A stretch of DNA of 64,000 bases from NCBI GenBank assembly GCA_025991245.1, contig BQMJ01000004.1:280662-344661 (forward strand). The letters are read 5' to 3'. Of the stretch, positions 34,901 to 45,970 are shown one piece after another. The stretch is from Galdieria partita (Eukaryota > Rhodophyta > Bangiophyceae > Galdieriales > Galdieriaceae). Within the stretch, counting starts at the first letter, position 1, and each line of letters opens with the position of its first letter. The notes under the pieces were generated by a model. It saw only the letters and a program-made list of their open reading frames with translations. It did not search any database and was not told the origin of the DNA. The position numbers and the translations under genes are program-made.

Positions 34901-37900
34901 CATAAAGAGCAGAAATGGCTTGTTCGCTCACGTTGCCCTGGAAGCAGTAGATTGCGCCAAATTGTCCTTTAAGACATGAACTTGTTTGTGGTGGAATCAC
35001 CATATCGGTCCAGTTAAAAGAACAGCCGAATCCAACAGCTGCAACTCTATCTATACTCTTTGATACGCTACCTGAAGATGAATGCTTTCCATTTAAATAA
35101 ACATCAATAAGAGTCTGTTTACCCGAAGAAATTCTCTGGAAACGTAGACAAATGAAAACCCAAACATATGGAGGAATTTCTGTATCAGTATTGTGAAACA
35201 TATCAAATACTGTTTGAGATTCGTGCATTCTCAAGCAAAGAATACCCAACTCATTCAAAACAACTTCAAAGGCAAAATCCTTTGAAGTATACAACTCAAC
35301 TAATGACGATTCTCGATTAATGGCTTCTCTCCGAAACCAGAAAGTAAGCCAGAGACTATCCTTACGACGAGTTAGGTCACCACTTGACATTATTGACACA
35401 ACGCCTGAATGATTCCCTGAAAAGTCAAAGAAGAAGCGAGGCCACTTTTGACATATTTCAAACGACTCCGTTAAGGCACGGAAGATAGCAACTTGGGATT
35501 CCAACAATTTCTGTTTATCCTGCAAGCTGAAATGCGTCGAGCTCGCTAAATATAAAACCGAAAAGAGTCTATTTAGCGTGGATGGGGTCAACAAGCGTCG
35601 AATTATCGCACATAAACAAGACAGATAAGCATTTCTCAACTGCAAAGATGACCAATAATGAGTATCGCTGGGTGTGTAAAACAAACGTTCGATTATAATT
35701 TGAGTCACTCCTGAAGCATCCACAACGCATGCATTTAAACTGTCCTCATTTGTTATCGTATATAAGAAGTTGCAAAGGGCCAACTGAATTTCTGCTGATG
35801 TCGAGCCAATAAGCTTGAATAAAGCACAAAGAATTTCGGAGCTACTTGAAACAAGTCTATTACAGAAAGATGTTCGATCATCTGATGACAAGGTGTTGTT
35901 CTCTACAACAAAGGTTGGGATATATTGTGAATTGTCGTCACTATATCGAATCATCATGGAACGTCCAATTACAATTTCCAACAAAGCTGCGACGACTTCA
36001 CAGGAAACTCCTTCTGGATAGCAAGAACCGATCACATTTACCAAAAAACTATGGAGAGTCAGCCACAATGTTAAAAATTATTATTCGACTCACTTGCACG
36101 GAAAAAAGCCCTTAAGTTCGAATTCTGCCTTTGGATGGTTTCGAGTCATTTGTGCTAAAAGTTTGAGCAAATCGACTGCAATATTACGAACAAAACTTGG
36201 CTCAGAGTTGGTAAAAATGGCCTTAAAAATTTCAAAGCCTCTTGTCTTCCGAAACATTCGTAGCAAGATTCGGCGAGATTCAGAAATAAGGGAGGAAAAC
36301 AGGGATAAATATTTCCGAATAAGGGACGTTTTGGCTTCTGTACCATAGGATTCTTGAAAACAATGAAACTCCAACCTATCCATAAGCGCTTGGAAGAGCA
36401 ACCGACAATGCCTTCTTGTTTCAGAGAATGCAAAATCCTTCGGGAGATCAAGCACATTTTCCTGCTCATCTGCGGCTAAAAAAATTCTTCTCAAAAGATC
36501 CTTTCCCAGATCACTTGTCTCCTCATTCTCCAGAAAAATTATGAAAATCCTCCAAACTCTATCGGAATACAAACTCATCAACGGCGCTGTGTCGTTAGAA
36601 AAAAATATTTTCAAGATTACCACAAGCTTTCGAATGAGAGACGAAAGTTTGTGGCAGTAATCAATATTCGATAAAGCAGCTTTCCCATTCTCGAAATGCA
36701 GAATGCCGTCGCTAAGTAAATATATGCTTTCATTTTCCACCAATTTGAGATGGACAGAACCAGGACAAACAGTCAGAGCTGAAATATAAGAGTCCAAAAT
36801 CGCATCAAAGAAGTTAATATCTGTTACGAAAAAATTCGAAGAATGCCCAGGGATGACATAGTCATCATCTATGGCAATTTTCGCAGACATTATGATTTGT
36901 AGCAGTAAAATAAGTAAGTTGCAAGAATATTCATCTGATTCGATAACAACATATTCACATAAAAGAGAACGAAAACTTTCTAGAAAATCAGTTTGCTCAG
37001 TACCATGGCAAATAAAGTTTCCATAGAATATCTTTTCAGCTAGTCTCTTCTTTGAGAACAAGTTTAGAATCTCCTGTCTTCTCGTGAATTTGAAAAACTG
37101 CAAGGCCATACGTTTATGTCGTACCCCTATCCAACTAGACTTTTCAATACTGAAATTCGAAACTCCATTTAAGACATCGAGAAATGCAGAAATAATTGCA
37201 GCAGTGGCTGTGAAGTGAGCATCTCTAACAGTCCAAATGGATGATTGAAACACTTCTCCAAGAAATCTCGTCATACTGATCATAAAGCAATCCAAGATGT
37301 CCAATAACTCCGTGGAAACATACGAGTTAGCAGCTACATCTCTCCAAGCCTGCAATGTTTCCAGATACATAGCCGCTAAAGCAGAATCTACTTTATTCCT
37401 TGTAATCTGGAATAAACAACCTTCATTTGTAAGGTAACATATCCCAATGAATAAAATAAATTCATTTATCAATTCTTTGATAACTTCTGGCGAATAGTAT
37501 ACATCTTGACAAAAAACCACAAGTAGTTCTTTGTACTGACGAACGACGCTGTCCACAATAATGGAAAATCTTCTTTGCTCACCTAGTGGTGAAATAGCTT
37601 GTGAAAGTTCAACAAATGTACTGTTTCCATAAGCAAATCTATTCATCACACGGAACCATTCTACTTCCAAGGAAATCATATCTCCATGAGTAATGATCAA
37701 CTCATCAACGTTAGTCAAATTATCGAAATGATGAAAAAGCAGGGTATACGCAGTTCCTAGTTTTCCTAGAACTTTCAAAGCCTCTATCAAATGCGGTAAA
37801 GTCCTAGTAGCAAAATTAATCCATACAACTGATACGAACATGGTCTTGTCATCCACTGTGTACTTTTTTGCTGAAAAATGACTCAACTGTCTCCGAATAC

Positions 37901-38705
37901 TGCGTTCAATTACTGAAAAAATAAACGTTTTCTGCACAGAAGTACCATGGAGATTAATGAATTTCGAAAGAAGTACAATCAATACGCTCAAACTTTTTCC
38001 ATCACCATAAAACTGTTCCACTTGAGGGGCTCCTTCTTCGCAGGCTCGTGAAACTATAACAGAAACTCCACACTCCGAAACCCATCGAGCAAAATACTCT
38101 ACGTGTAGGAGAAAGACTTCCAACCAAACTCCTTCCATTTCTAAAACTTTAAAAAAACAGCTGGTCATCCAAGACTCTCCAGAGGAAGAATTCAGATATC
38201 GCTCGCTGCAGTAACTCGCAATTTTCAACAAGGAGGGGCGTGGATCGAGAAATTCCTCGATAATACTTACATCAGTCCTCTTGACAACCTGCAAACTGGA
38301 ATCACCAGAGCCTAGCTCTCCAGACAATACCAAGGTTCCCAAGTGTTCTCCACACTTTCTAAGGTCTCGTTCGTGCGTAACAAATAAATCAAGCAACTCA
38401 CGTTGTTCCAGAGTCATCTTAGGAACCAATCAGAATAACGAGAAAAGTTACAAACTTTGGCTTACTCTCTGTGAAGTGTTACGAGAAGTTTCGGGTTTCT
38501 TCTTTGGGACTTTAAATTTTTCAAGTTTGAGCACGGCACCAACCAAACTTCTTACAAACGTTTTGTCAGCAAATTTTGCGTCACTATCATAAAAACTTTT
38601 TAAATATTCATGCTCTTCTTTCGTTAAGTATTCTCTTCCACAAGTATAGTCCAACACCTTCTTTGCCAAACTTCGCGTATCACACTTCCGGCTTTGTCCA
38701 GCCAT
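28947..38705 (-). CDS. Giant PH-BEACH-WD40 protein
   Basis: Three exons (38705-38466, 38417-36094, 36048-28947; introns 48 and 45 nt) encode 3,221 residues, about 9.7 kb of coding sequence. Most of the N terminus is helical repeat. A concanavalin A-like block (DSLWLTFWFRREAINRESS, about 1080-1225) is followed by a PH-like domain (about 2337-2470) and the BEACH domain (about 2510-2800, with [28 protein letters not shown]). WD40 repeats then run to the end, including [32 protein letters not shown]. Such proteins (LYST, neurobeachin, SPIRRIG, LvsB) scaffold vesicle traffic and membrane fission or fusion. I cannot place it in one subfamily. The first ATG is 20 bp from the COQ2 start on the other strand. 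The frame is open upstream but without another ATG. Confidence 0.93.
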
Positions 38706-38725
38706 TATTAATTTCTTGAAGTGTG
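38706..38725. promoter_or_regulatory. 20-bp divergent start region (BEACH / COQ2)
   Basis: Only 20 bp separate the start codons of two divergent genes. Their promoters must therefore lie inside each other's first exons, or their 5' ends overlap. I see no defined motif in the gap. Confidence 0.5.
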
Positions 38726-39817
38726 ATGCAAGTTCTTCGACGGACAATTTGGACAACTTTGAAGCAGTCTGGGAGACTAGACGCACTTTCTCAATTGCAG
38801 AATGAAATTCCCATGAGAGTCTCTAAAAACTTGACAAGTTTTCCAGATATCCTTTTCTTGCCTGCCTTGAGCCGGCGTTTTACCAATCACAGCTCGTGCA
38901 AGAAACAGTGGACTTCACTCGTGAAAGATTTCTCGCTGCCGAATCTGCGAGAAAACCCATATGTTAAATTAGCTCGACTGGATAAACCTATTGGCACGTG
39001 GTTGTTGTATTTACCTGGAGCCTGGTCTATTTCGCTAGCTTCAGAAGCAGGACATGTTTCTGATTTTTGGCTTTTAAGTTTATTTGGAATTGGAGCAATT
39101 TTATTAAGAGGTGCAGGTTGCACTATAAACGATCTCTGGGATAGTCGTCTGGATAGACTGGTAGAAAGGTCGAAATCTAGACCGTTGGCTTCCGGAGAAG
39201 TTACTAAGAAACAAGCACTTTTTTTTGTGAGTGCTCAGTTATTAGGAGGCTTACCGATATTGTTATCGCTGAATATGTATAGTCAGTTATTGGGAGCAAG
39301 TTCTCTCTGTTTAGTTACATTGTATCCTTTAGCCAAACGTGTTACTTTTTGGCCACAGCTTGTTTTGGGATTAACATTTAACTGGGGTGCACTGCTTGGC
39401 TGGGTTGCAGTGAAGGGAAGTTTGGATCTACCGGCGTTGTTCTTGTATGGAGCAGGAGTTGCTTGGACTCTAATATATGATACTATTTATGCGCACCAAG
39501 ACAAACTTGATGATAAGCGTATTGGTATTCGTTCCACAGCGCTGTATTTCGGCGATAGAACCGACAGATGGCTGTTTTTTTTCTCAGGCATACACAGCAG
39601 CCTACTGTTACTTGCAGGTTATTCTGCAGAGCAGACCGCACCATATTATACTAGTGTCATAATAGGAAGTTTTCACTTATGGCGACAAATATTTAGGACG
39701 AACTATGATGACCCTGAAGAATGTGCGAAGACCTTCCGTTCGAACCGGAATTATGGTCTTATTATACTTTTAGGAATATGCGCTGGCAACTTTGTTCGCA
39801 CCAAGAGACACGAGTAA
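38726..39817 (+). CDS. COQ2: COQ2-like 4-hydroxybenzoate polyprenyltransferase
   Basis: A single exon encodes 363 residues of the UbiA superfamily. The enzyme joins a polyprenyl chain to 4-hydroxybenzoate in the mitochondrial inner membrane, an early committed step of ubiquinone synthesis. The two metal-binding motifs are clear: NDLWDSRLD at 135-143 and DTIYAHQDKLDD at 252-263. Hydrophobic helices surround them, and RLDKPIGTWLLYLPGAWS at the first helix is typical of COQ2. About 70 basic, acid-poor residues precede the first helix, as expected for a mitochondrial presequence. An ATG at 38813 could also start it. The closeness to the BEACH start codon favours neither choice. Confidence 0.93.
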   Translation: MQVLRRTIWTTLKQSGRLDALSQLQNEIPMRVSKNLTSFPDILFLPALSRRFTNHSSCKKQWTSLVKDFSLPNLRENPYVKLARLDKPIGTWLLYLPGAWSISLASEAGHVSDFWLLSLFGIGAILLRGAGCTINDLWDSRLDRLVERSKSRPLASGEVTKKQALFFVSAQLLGGLPILLSLNMYSQLLGASSLCLVTLYPLAKRVTFWPQLVLGLTFNWGALLGWVAVKGSLDLPALFLYGAGVAWTLIYDTIYAHQDKLDDKRIGIRSTALYFGDRTDRWLFFFSGIHSSLLLLAGYSAEQTAPYYTSVIIGSFHLWRQIFRTNYDDPEECAKTFRSNRNYGLIILLGICAGNFVRTKRHE

Positions 39818-40056
39818 CTCTCATGAGAGGTTTATTTTTAACAAGACTATCGAATAGATCTTTTATACTCATGAGTTTTGTTTACCATTTTCTTTTCAAG
39901 CCCTGTAGTGCTTCATATGATATCAGCGAATTGAACTCTCTGACAGGCCTTGCTACCAAGCAATGGTTTCTTTGTTTGCTCTTCACCCTTTTGAACCATT
40001 CTTTGTAAAGTTCTCTCTATGCCTTCAAAGGACAATATTAAACAAAACCGGTATCT

Positions 40057-40419
40057 TCAAGAGAGAAGATTTGAAGCCATACCTTGGGGGTCAAGACCGG
40101 CAACTGAGGAGGTTTCGTAAAAACCATTGCCTAAAAGTTCCATCACCAAAAGATCAACTATTGATTAACAAACTCACTCATACGAGTGGATATATGTGGC
40201 TTGATACCGTCACAGCATCTTACGTATACGGGGAGTCCAGGATTCAACAACTTGAGTTCTTCATAACTCGTAGCGAGGAAGTTCCTCCAAGAAAATAAAT
40301 AAGAGAATATATCAAGATAACGTGAATACTTACCGAACTCCAGAGCTTTCGGGATGTTTGGAAGAATAAACTATACGAACTTCTTCAAATACATGTGACA
40401 GCCTTGCTCTCCAACTCAT
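40057..40419 (-). CDS. NDUFA2: NDUFA2/B8 subunit of mitochondrial complex I
   Basis: Three tiny exons (40419-40334, 40284-40178, 40130-40057; introns 49 and 47 nt) encode 88 residues, close to the family length of about 95-99. The start MSWRARLSHVFEEVRIVYS matches the B8 subunit opening (MAWRxxLSxxxKELRVLFC). The second exon gives FLATSYEELKLLNPGLPVYVRCC, the thioredoxin-like core with KxLNPxLPxxxRE. B8 is an accessory subunit of NADH:ubiquinone oxidoreductase in the inner membrane. All phases agree. An antisense 111-codon plus-strand frame over this region is a shadow. It converges with COQ2 (239 bp apart). Confidence 0.85.
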
Positions 40420-41798
40420 GTCTGACAATAATCAATTTTAGAGTATTCGTAGTTAACTTCCCTCAGGTTGGTGGTGACATTATTTAGGATAGTCTCTTGG
40501 CTTTCGGTTCAAAACAGTAAAGTCTCGCAATCCTTTAGTTTAGAATCAATGACACAGTGACTCTGAAAACTTGTGAAACCGAACTTTGTCTTTTGATGCC
40601 GAAAGAAGTGCCTTCAAGGTTTTTGAGGTCCTACTATAGAGGGATTTTTGAACTTTGTTTACTCATAACCGACTGCACCGTTCGATTTTGCTTCGACATT
40701 TCTTGTAGTTGCACTCGGAGTTTCTCAATATATGGTGTATCTTATATGTTGCTTCTTTCAGAGCAGTTCAACTTCAACAATAATCCTTCCCCTTTTCCAG
40801 AGAAGTTATGAAGTATTTGTTGACGTAGGATCTTTTCCGTCAGTATTTCCTTTTCATTCCTCGAAAGAGATACCATTCTTTCATATATCAACGATGACCG
40901 TAGAACTGCTCTTGAACCTCTCGTCTAAGATTGCTAAGGAACTCCGCTAGCCGTCTTTTAAAAGGCAATTTTACACTTCATGTGACTTGTTTGTCTGTTA
41001 TGGAGATAGCTTGTCAGTTGAGAGATTGAAATTAACAAATTTGTAGGTAGGAAGTTCGCGGAACTATATATACATTGATAATGTTTCTTGCACCTAGCGG
41101 TTCTGTCAAAGATTCCACATCGTCGGATGTTCAGGATTTTCTTCTGTCAGCATCTTTCTTTGTTTTCTACAAAAATGCCATCTAGAGTTGGAAGTTGCTT
41201 TGGATAGTAGCATAGTTATATGGTTCCTGTATGATCTGCACGACAAACGGGCTCTATTCAATGCCACCTTTTCTTGTAGTAGCTCTTTTGCGTAGTTTAT
41301 TATTTGAACCAAAGATTTTGTTCAGAAATACCAACATTTGTTATTTTGAGTTTTTCAAAAATTCCGAAGACCTTCTGACGCAGTGTTTATTTGAAAATGA
41401 GACGGTATATCATGTTTTACAAGAATATATTTAATCTGACCTAGTTACTCTATCTGTAAATTTCAAATTATTGCATTTAAAAAGATTTCAAAGTCGAGTC
41501 CAAGTTATTACTGGGTACACTGACTTACGACTAGACTTTTCTTTCTTATAAAAATTGAGTACTGGGAGAATGAAGTAATTTGTCAGAAATTTCAAAATTA
41601 TAGTCTAAGTTTTCTTGTACGTTTCCTTCTAACCAAGAAGTTGAAGTTATTCAACGTTCAAAAATTGAGAGAATACCAATGTGTTAGTGCAGAGTTTTAA
41701 TGTCAACATCGAATTCAACACATTTTTAAGTTGCCCTTTGAGAATCTGTGGTGGGTGGGCCCAGTGGCCATATCATAACTTTTTCTTTGCCTGTCAAG
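40420..41798. other. Spacer, 1.4 kb, with unresolved coding-like fragments
   Basis: I could not build a gene here. Coding-like pieces appear on both strands. On the minus strand near 40590-40860 there are RNEKEILTEKILRQQILHNF and EKLRVQLQEMSKQNRTVQSV, in one frame split by a TAA. On the plus strand near 41340-41434 the run KNSEDLLTQCLFENETVYHV ends at a TAA. Splice sites that would join either set were not found in phase. One small spliced gene may be hidden here. Confidence 0.35.
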
Positions 41799-43484
41799 AT
41801 GTCGCCGTTTTTGTTCGCGCAAAATTGTTGGTTGACTTATAAAACCAAAAGAAATTGTGTTGGAAGCAGTTTCAAGTGCGTAGTTTTTGGTGAACGTCCT
41901 TTGGACACTGACCTGGCGTTGTTCACTGGCCAGGTGCGTACGCAGCTTTACCGTAGATCTCTCAAGAGCCGTCGGAGCAGATTTCAGGAGTATCTTTGTT
42001 GTCTTTATTCAAATGCGGAAAGTGGGTCGGAGGCGTCTCGAAAACCTAACAACGAGAAGAACAAACGTCAACGAGAGATACAATTTTCAACCGTATATGA
42101 TTTCAAGTCGAGTCCAGACACTACCCAATTTACGAACTTTGCTCAGCAGAAATTGATGTCAACTTGGAGATGGCGGGTATTTTGCGGCATTTTTATCTCA
42201 TATCTGTCTTATACTATCTGTCGATCAACTTTTACGTTTATTGCTCCACTTTTGCTACAAGCTAAGCTGCTACAGTTAGAGCATGTGGGACTTGTGACTT
42301 CTTCCTTTCCTCTTTTTTACGGCATATCCAAGCTTTTGGGTGGTTTAGTGGTAGATAATTTTTCTCCCAGGAGAATTTTGGGTTTGGGTCTTTCTCTTGC
42401 AGGCTTGACCAATGTAGGCTTGGGACTTTCTGATGGTTATCGATGGTTTGCTTTTTGGTGGGGTGCAAATGGGGTAGCTCAGGGTTGCGGAGCTGGAGCT
42501 TGTGCCAGAATACTTACCTCATGGTTCCGGAGTTCGGAACGAGGATTCTGGTGGGCACTTTGGTCATGTTCCGCTAATGTAGGTGGCGTCGTGGCACCAC
42601 TCGTTTCAGGTTCACTTGCACGCAGAACTACCTGGAGAGTAGGCATGATAGCTCCAGGAATGTTGTCATTGATTATCGGAGTAGTATTCTCATGGCTTAT
42701 TCGTGACACACCGAAAGAAGCTGGTCTATTGGTTGAAGAACAAAGTGACATTGATAGAGAGCGGAAAAATCTAGCAAAGTCTGAGAAGGACTTGAATTCT
42801 TCATTTGAATATCTGGAAACTTTCGTAGCGGGAGTTTTAAAAAATCGGACACTGTGGCTCTTAGCACTATCCTACTTTTTTGTCTACTTTGTAAAAAGCA
42901 GCATTCGGTCATTTTTCCATATTTATTTGATGCAGCAGAAAGGATGTCACGCGACAGATGCATCCTACCGAGTAAGTGGCATGGATGTTGGCGGGTTAGC
43001 TGGAACATTCATTAGTGGTATCCTATCCGATCGTCTGGAAGGCCATCGTGTACCTGTAGTTATATCATTTCTGATGGGTTTGGTTGTTACTCTTCTGGTG
43101 GCGTTTTTAATGTCAAGTACGGCAGTCAATCATGTTTGGTTGGATTTTCTGTTTGTTGTTTTATTCGGATTTTTTCTCAGTGGTCCAACTTGTCTCATTG
43201 GACTTATTGGTGCCGAACAGAGTGATCGTCGAACTGTTGCTACTGCCACAGGTCTTTTGGGATACATCAGCTATCTGGGAGCTGCAATGGCAGGTTTTCC
43301 GGTGACTTTAGCTATAAGGAGGTTTGGTTGGATCTCATATTTTTCAACAATGATATTTTCTTCTTTCTTGTCCGTAGCTTTCTTGCTACCCTTATCGAAG
43401 TCTAAAGCAAAGCGGAGCGAAGCGTGTTGCAGAGGGAAGCAGAATGAGAGAAGTCTCCACGAAATTGATGGCACTATTAGTTAG
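41799..43484 (+). CDS. OPA-family (UhpC/GlpT-like) MFS transporter with long N-terminal extension
   Basis: A single exon encodes 561 residues from the first ATG (the frame also opens upstream from a GTG). About 125 basic, serine- and arginine-rich residues precede the first membrane helix (FCGIFISYLSYTICRSTFTFIAP). Roughly twelve helices follow in the major facilitator pattern. The organophosphate:phosphate antiporter signature is visible: a conserved arginine and tyrosine in helix 1, GLVTSSFPLFYGISKLLGGLVVD, then NGVAQGCGAGACARILTSWF. The family exchanges sugar phosphates or glycerol 3-phosphate for phosphate, or senses them. The extension looks like a plastid or mitochondrial transit peptide, which would suggest transport across an organelle envelope. 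This is the last ordinary gene before the subtelomere. Confidence 0.85.
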   Translation: MSPFLFAQNCWLTYKTKRNCVGSSFKCVVFGERPLDTDLALFTGQVRTQLYRRSLKSRRSRFQEYLCCLYSNAESGSEASRKPNNEKNKRQREIQFSTVYDFKSSPDTTQFTNFAQQKLMSTWRWRVFCGIFISYLSYTICRSTFTFIAPLLLQAKLLQLEHVGLVTSSFPLFYGISKLLGGLVVDNFSPRRILGLGLSLAGLTNVGLGLSDGYRWFAFWWGANGVAQGCGAGACARILTSWFRSSERGFWWALWSCSANVGGVVAPLVSGSLARRTTWRVGMIAPGMLSLIIGVVFSWLIRDTPKEAGLLVEEQSDIDRERKNLAKSEKDLNSSFEYLETFVAGVLKNRTLWLLALSYFFVYFVKSSIRSFFHIYLMQQKGCHATDASYRVSGMDVGGLAGTFISGILSDRLEGHRVPVVISFLMGLVVTLLVAFLMSSTAVNHVWLDFLFVVLFGFFLSGPTCLIGLIGAEQSDRRTVATATGLLGYISYLGAAMAGFPVTLAIRRFGWISYFSTMIFSSFLSVAFLLPLSKSKAKRSEACCRGKQNERSLHEIDGTIS

Positions 43485-43839
43485 AATTATTAGTCAAAAT
43501 AGTGCTGAATATCGATATCATACGAAGCGAAACAATTATTTCCTACAGTGTTTCTTCTCATTTGAAATATACTATCTCGGAATGTGACGCTTGTTTTTTA
43601 GTAAGGTACATCATTGCTTTAGTGATTTTCATTGGAAAGATTTTTGAAGAATTTGTATTTCTGCAATGCCATGATATCTTGGACATGTCGTCTCCCACTT
43701 TTCACCTGAAGACGTCATCGCTGTCCAAAAATGAACGGAAATATTTGTAAAAAATGAGGTAATGCTCATTACGACAAAGTTGGTTGCTAAAGGTTTGTGG
43801 AATAGTCGTGAAACAGTTTGTAGAATAGACGACGATGGA

Positions 43840-44665
43840 TAGCACTGAAAAAGAAACTTGTTATAGCAACGAGAAAATCATAAACTCTTCCTTTTGTGAG
43901 AATCATTTTATTGAATAGTTGTATTGTTCATTGTTCAGTATTATTCGACAGTATTTTGGTCAACTCGCTTTCTCGTCAAAGCTTTGTAGAACAGTCTTTG
44001 TTGTTATTCAATCCTTCGTTAGCAGGTTTAGGTTCTCTCAGCTTTGTCGAGCAAAGAAATCGCTCGCTGAGAATTGTTCTCGTTCCTTCTTTCCATTCAA
44101 ACGGCTTTATAAAAAGTTGATGCAATTCCGTGTGACAGCGACAAGATAAACAGCACAGCTATTTTACAATCTAAAGTAGACATCAATTGTGTACATATAC
44201 TAAGTCTACCAACAGGTCACCCAACATTTCGGGAGTCCTTTCTTGACAAGAAAAGTCGATATAGTATGAAACTGAACAGGCTGCTTGGTTTGGTCTAAAG
44301 GTAGTGGCCAACCTAAACAACACTTATGCAGTCTATTACTTTCCAGAAATTACCAAATTGTAAATTTTCATCAACAATTCAATATAGTATGCTCATAGCT
44401 GAAACTCGTTTCCTTGATCTCTTCTCATTCTTTTTATTTGGATAACTCTGGAGCCTATAGTTGTGACTGCTCGTTATTTTAAATATTGGTTAAAGACAAG
44501 CCAACTATGGGAAAGACTCAAATCGTCTATATTCATCTTTACCACTCTATTACCACATTTGTGATAGTAAAACAAGTATAGAAAAACTTCGAACAAGTTA
44601 TATGGATTCGTAAACAACAAACTAATATCCAATCGAGGATATGAGTTCAAAGAACAGTATCGAAC
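43840..44665 (+). repeat. Left arm of a large imperfect inverted repeat
   Basis: This stretch recurs in reverse complement at about 45125-45970. Clear matches include a segment with TGTATTGTTCATTGTTCAG (43921-43939 against about 45868-45886), one with ATGCAATTCCGTGTGAC (near 44119 against near 45688), and CAAGTTATATGGATTCGTAA near the inner end (44594 onward against 45178-45198). The arms have diverged by substitutions and small indels. Confidence 0.85.
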
Positions 44666-44831
44666 TTTTGCCGACTATGCACAAGTAGAACTGCCGAAAC
44701 CAGTTGCACTAGAGTTCGCTTTGGTCCATGTTGTTGTGCTCGAAGGAAAAAGTGATTTGTTTGATATTGAAGGTGCCTCAGATGTTATCTTTCTACGTAA
44801 AGCGCTTGTTATTGTACTCTTCGAGAAATAG
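44571..44831 (+). pseudogene. Coding-like fragment at the repeat/spacer junction
   Basis: There are 86 open codons without ATG, ending in TAG, with a protein-like mix: LYGFVNNKLISNRGYEFKEQ, then ADYAQVELPKPVALEFALV and LRKALVIVLFEK. The 5' part lies in the left repeat arm and the 3' part in the spacer between arms. I recognise no family. It may be a remnant of a subtelomeric gene family. Confidence 0.25.
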
Positions 44832-45124
44832 GTTAACAAGCTACTTACTTTATCTAAAAAAGCAGAGAGGTTTTCGCATTTTATCATAGCACTGAAATTT
44901 GTATTCTACTCTCTTGATTTCTCGAAACATAAACGTTTCGCAATGATTTGATTCAACTTGCTAGAGAATATCGAAACGAAACTCACACAAGAGGTAACAT
45001 ACGTTAGAAAATATTTTTTGCCAAAATAGATCAACAGAAACGAAAACGATAATTACTCTTCTAGCAATAAATAATAAGTTTCAGTAGTGTGTTGGTTTTG
45101 GAATTTTAGTGAAGGACCATTTAT

Positions 45125-45970
45125 CCTTGTTCGATGCTTTTCTTTGAACTCATATGCTCGATTGGGTATTAGGTTGTTGTTTACGAATCCATATAACTTG
45201 TTCGAAGTTTTTCTATACTTGTTTTACTATCACAAATGTGGTAATAGAGTGGTAAAAGTGCTTTCGGGAAAAGATGAATAGAGTATAGACGATTGGAGTC
45301 TTTACCACAGTTGGTTTTGTCTTTAGCCAATATTTACAAAAATGAGTAGTCAACTATAGGGTCGAGAGTTATCCAAATAAAAAGGGTGAGAAGAGACCAA
45401 GGCGATATGTTTTAAGGTAGACCAAAAGAAACGAGTTTCAGCTATTGAGCATATTATGTTGAACACTTGATGAATATTTACAATGTGATAAAGGATAGTT
45501 CTGGGAAGTACAAGTGTCGTTTAGATTGACCATTATCTCTAAATCAAACCAAGGAGCCTCTTCAGTTTCATACGGCATCGAGTTTTTTGTCAAGAAAGGA
45601 TTACCGAAGGGTTGGATGACCTGTCTATGCACAATTGATGTCTATTTTAGATTAGAAAATAATTGTACTGAATCACTTGTCGCTGTTACACGGAATTGCA
45701 TCAACTTTCTGTGAAGCCGTTTGAATGGAAAGAGGAAACAAGTACAATCCCTAGAGAGCGGTTTCTTTGCTCGATAATTATGAGAGGATCTAAACTTGCT
45801 TACGAAGTATAGAATACGAACAAGGGACTGTTTTGCAAAGCGACCAAATTATTATTGAATAATACTGAACAATGAACAATACAACTATTCAATAAAATGA
45901 ATCTGATAAGAGGAAGAGTTTATGACTCTCTCGTTGATATAACGAGTCTATTTTTCAGTTCTATTCATCT
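45125..45970 (-). repeat. Right arm of the large imperfect inverted repeat
   Basis: This is the reverse complement of 43840-44665, separated from it by about 460 bp. It has the same order of matching blocks, with small indels. I see no terminal short repeat or target-site duplication by eye, so a foldback transposon is not shown. Confidence 0.85.

Noticed and set aside
34543-34972. Two 120-codon plus-strand frames
   Set aside because: Both are antisense to the BEACH gene, in different frames, with no motif.
38706-38786. Longer BEACH N terminus overlapping COQ2 coding sequence
   Set aside because: The open frame starts with GTG; the first ATG is at 38705, which removes the overlap.
39963-40298. 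111-codon plus-strand frame
   Set aside because: It lies antisense to the three-exon NDUFA2 gene, whose sequence matches a known family.
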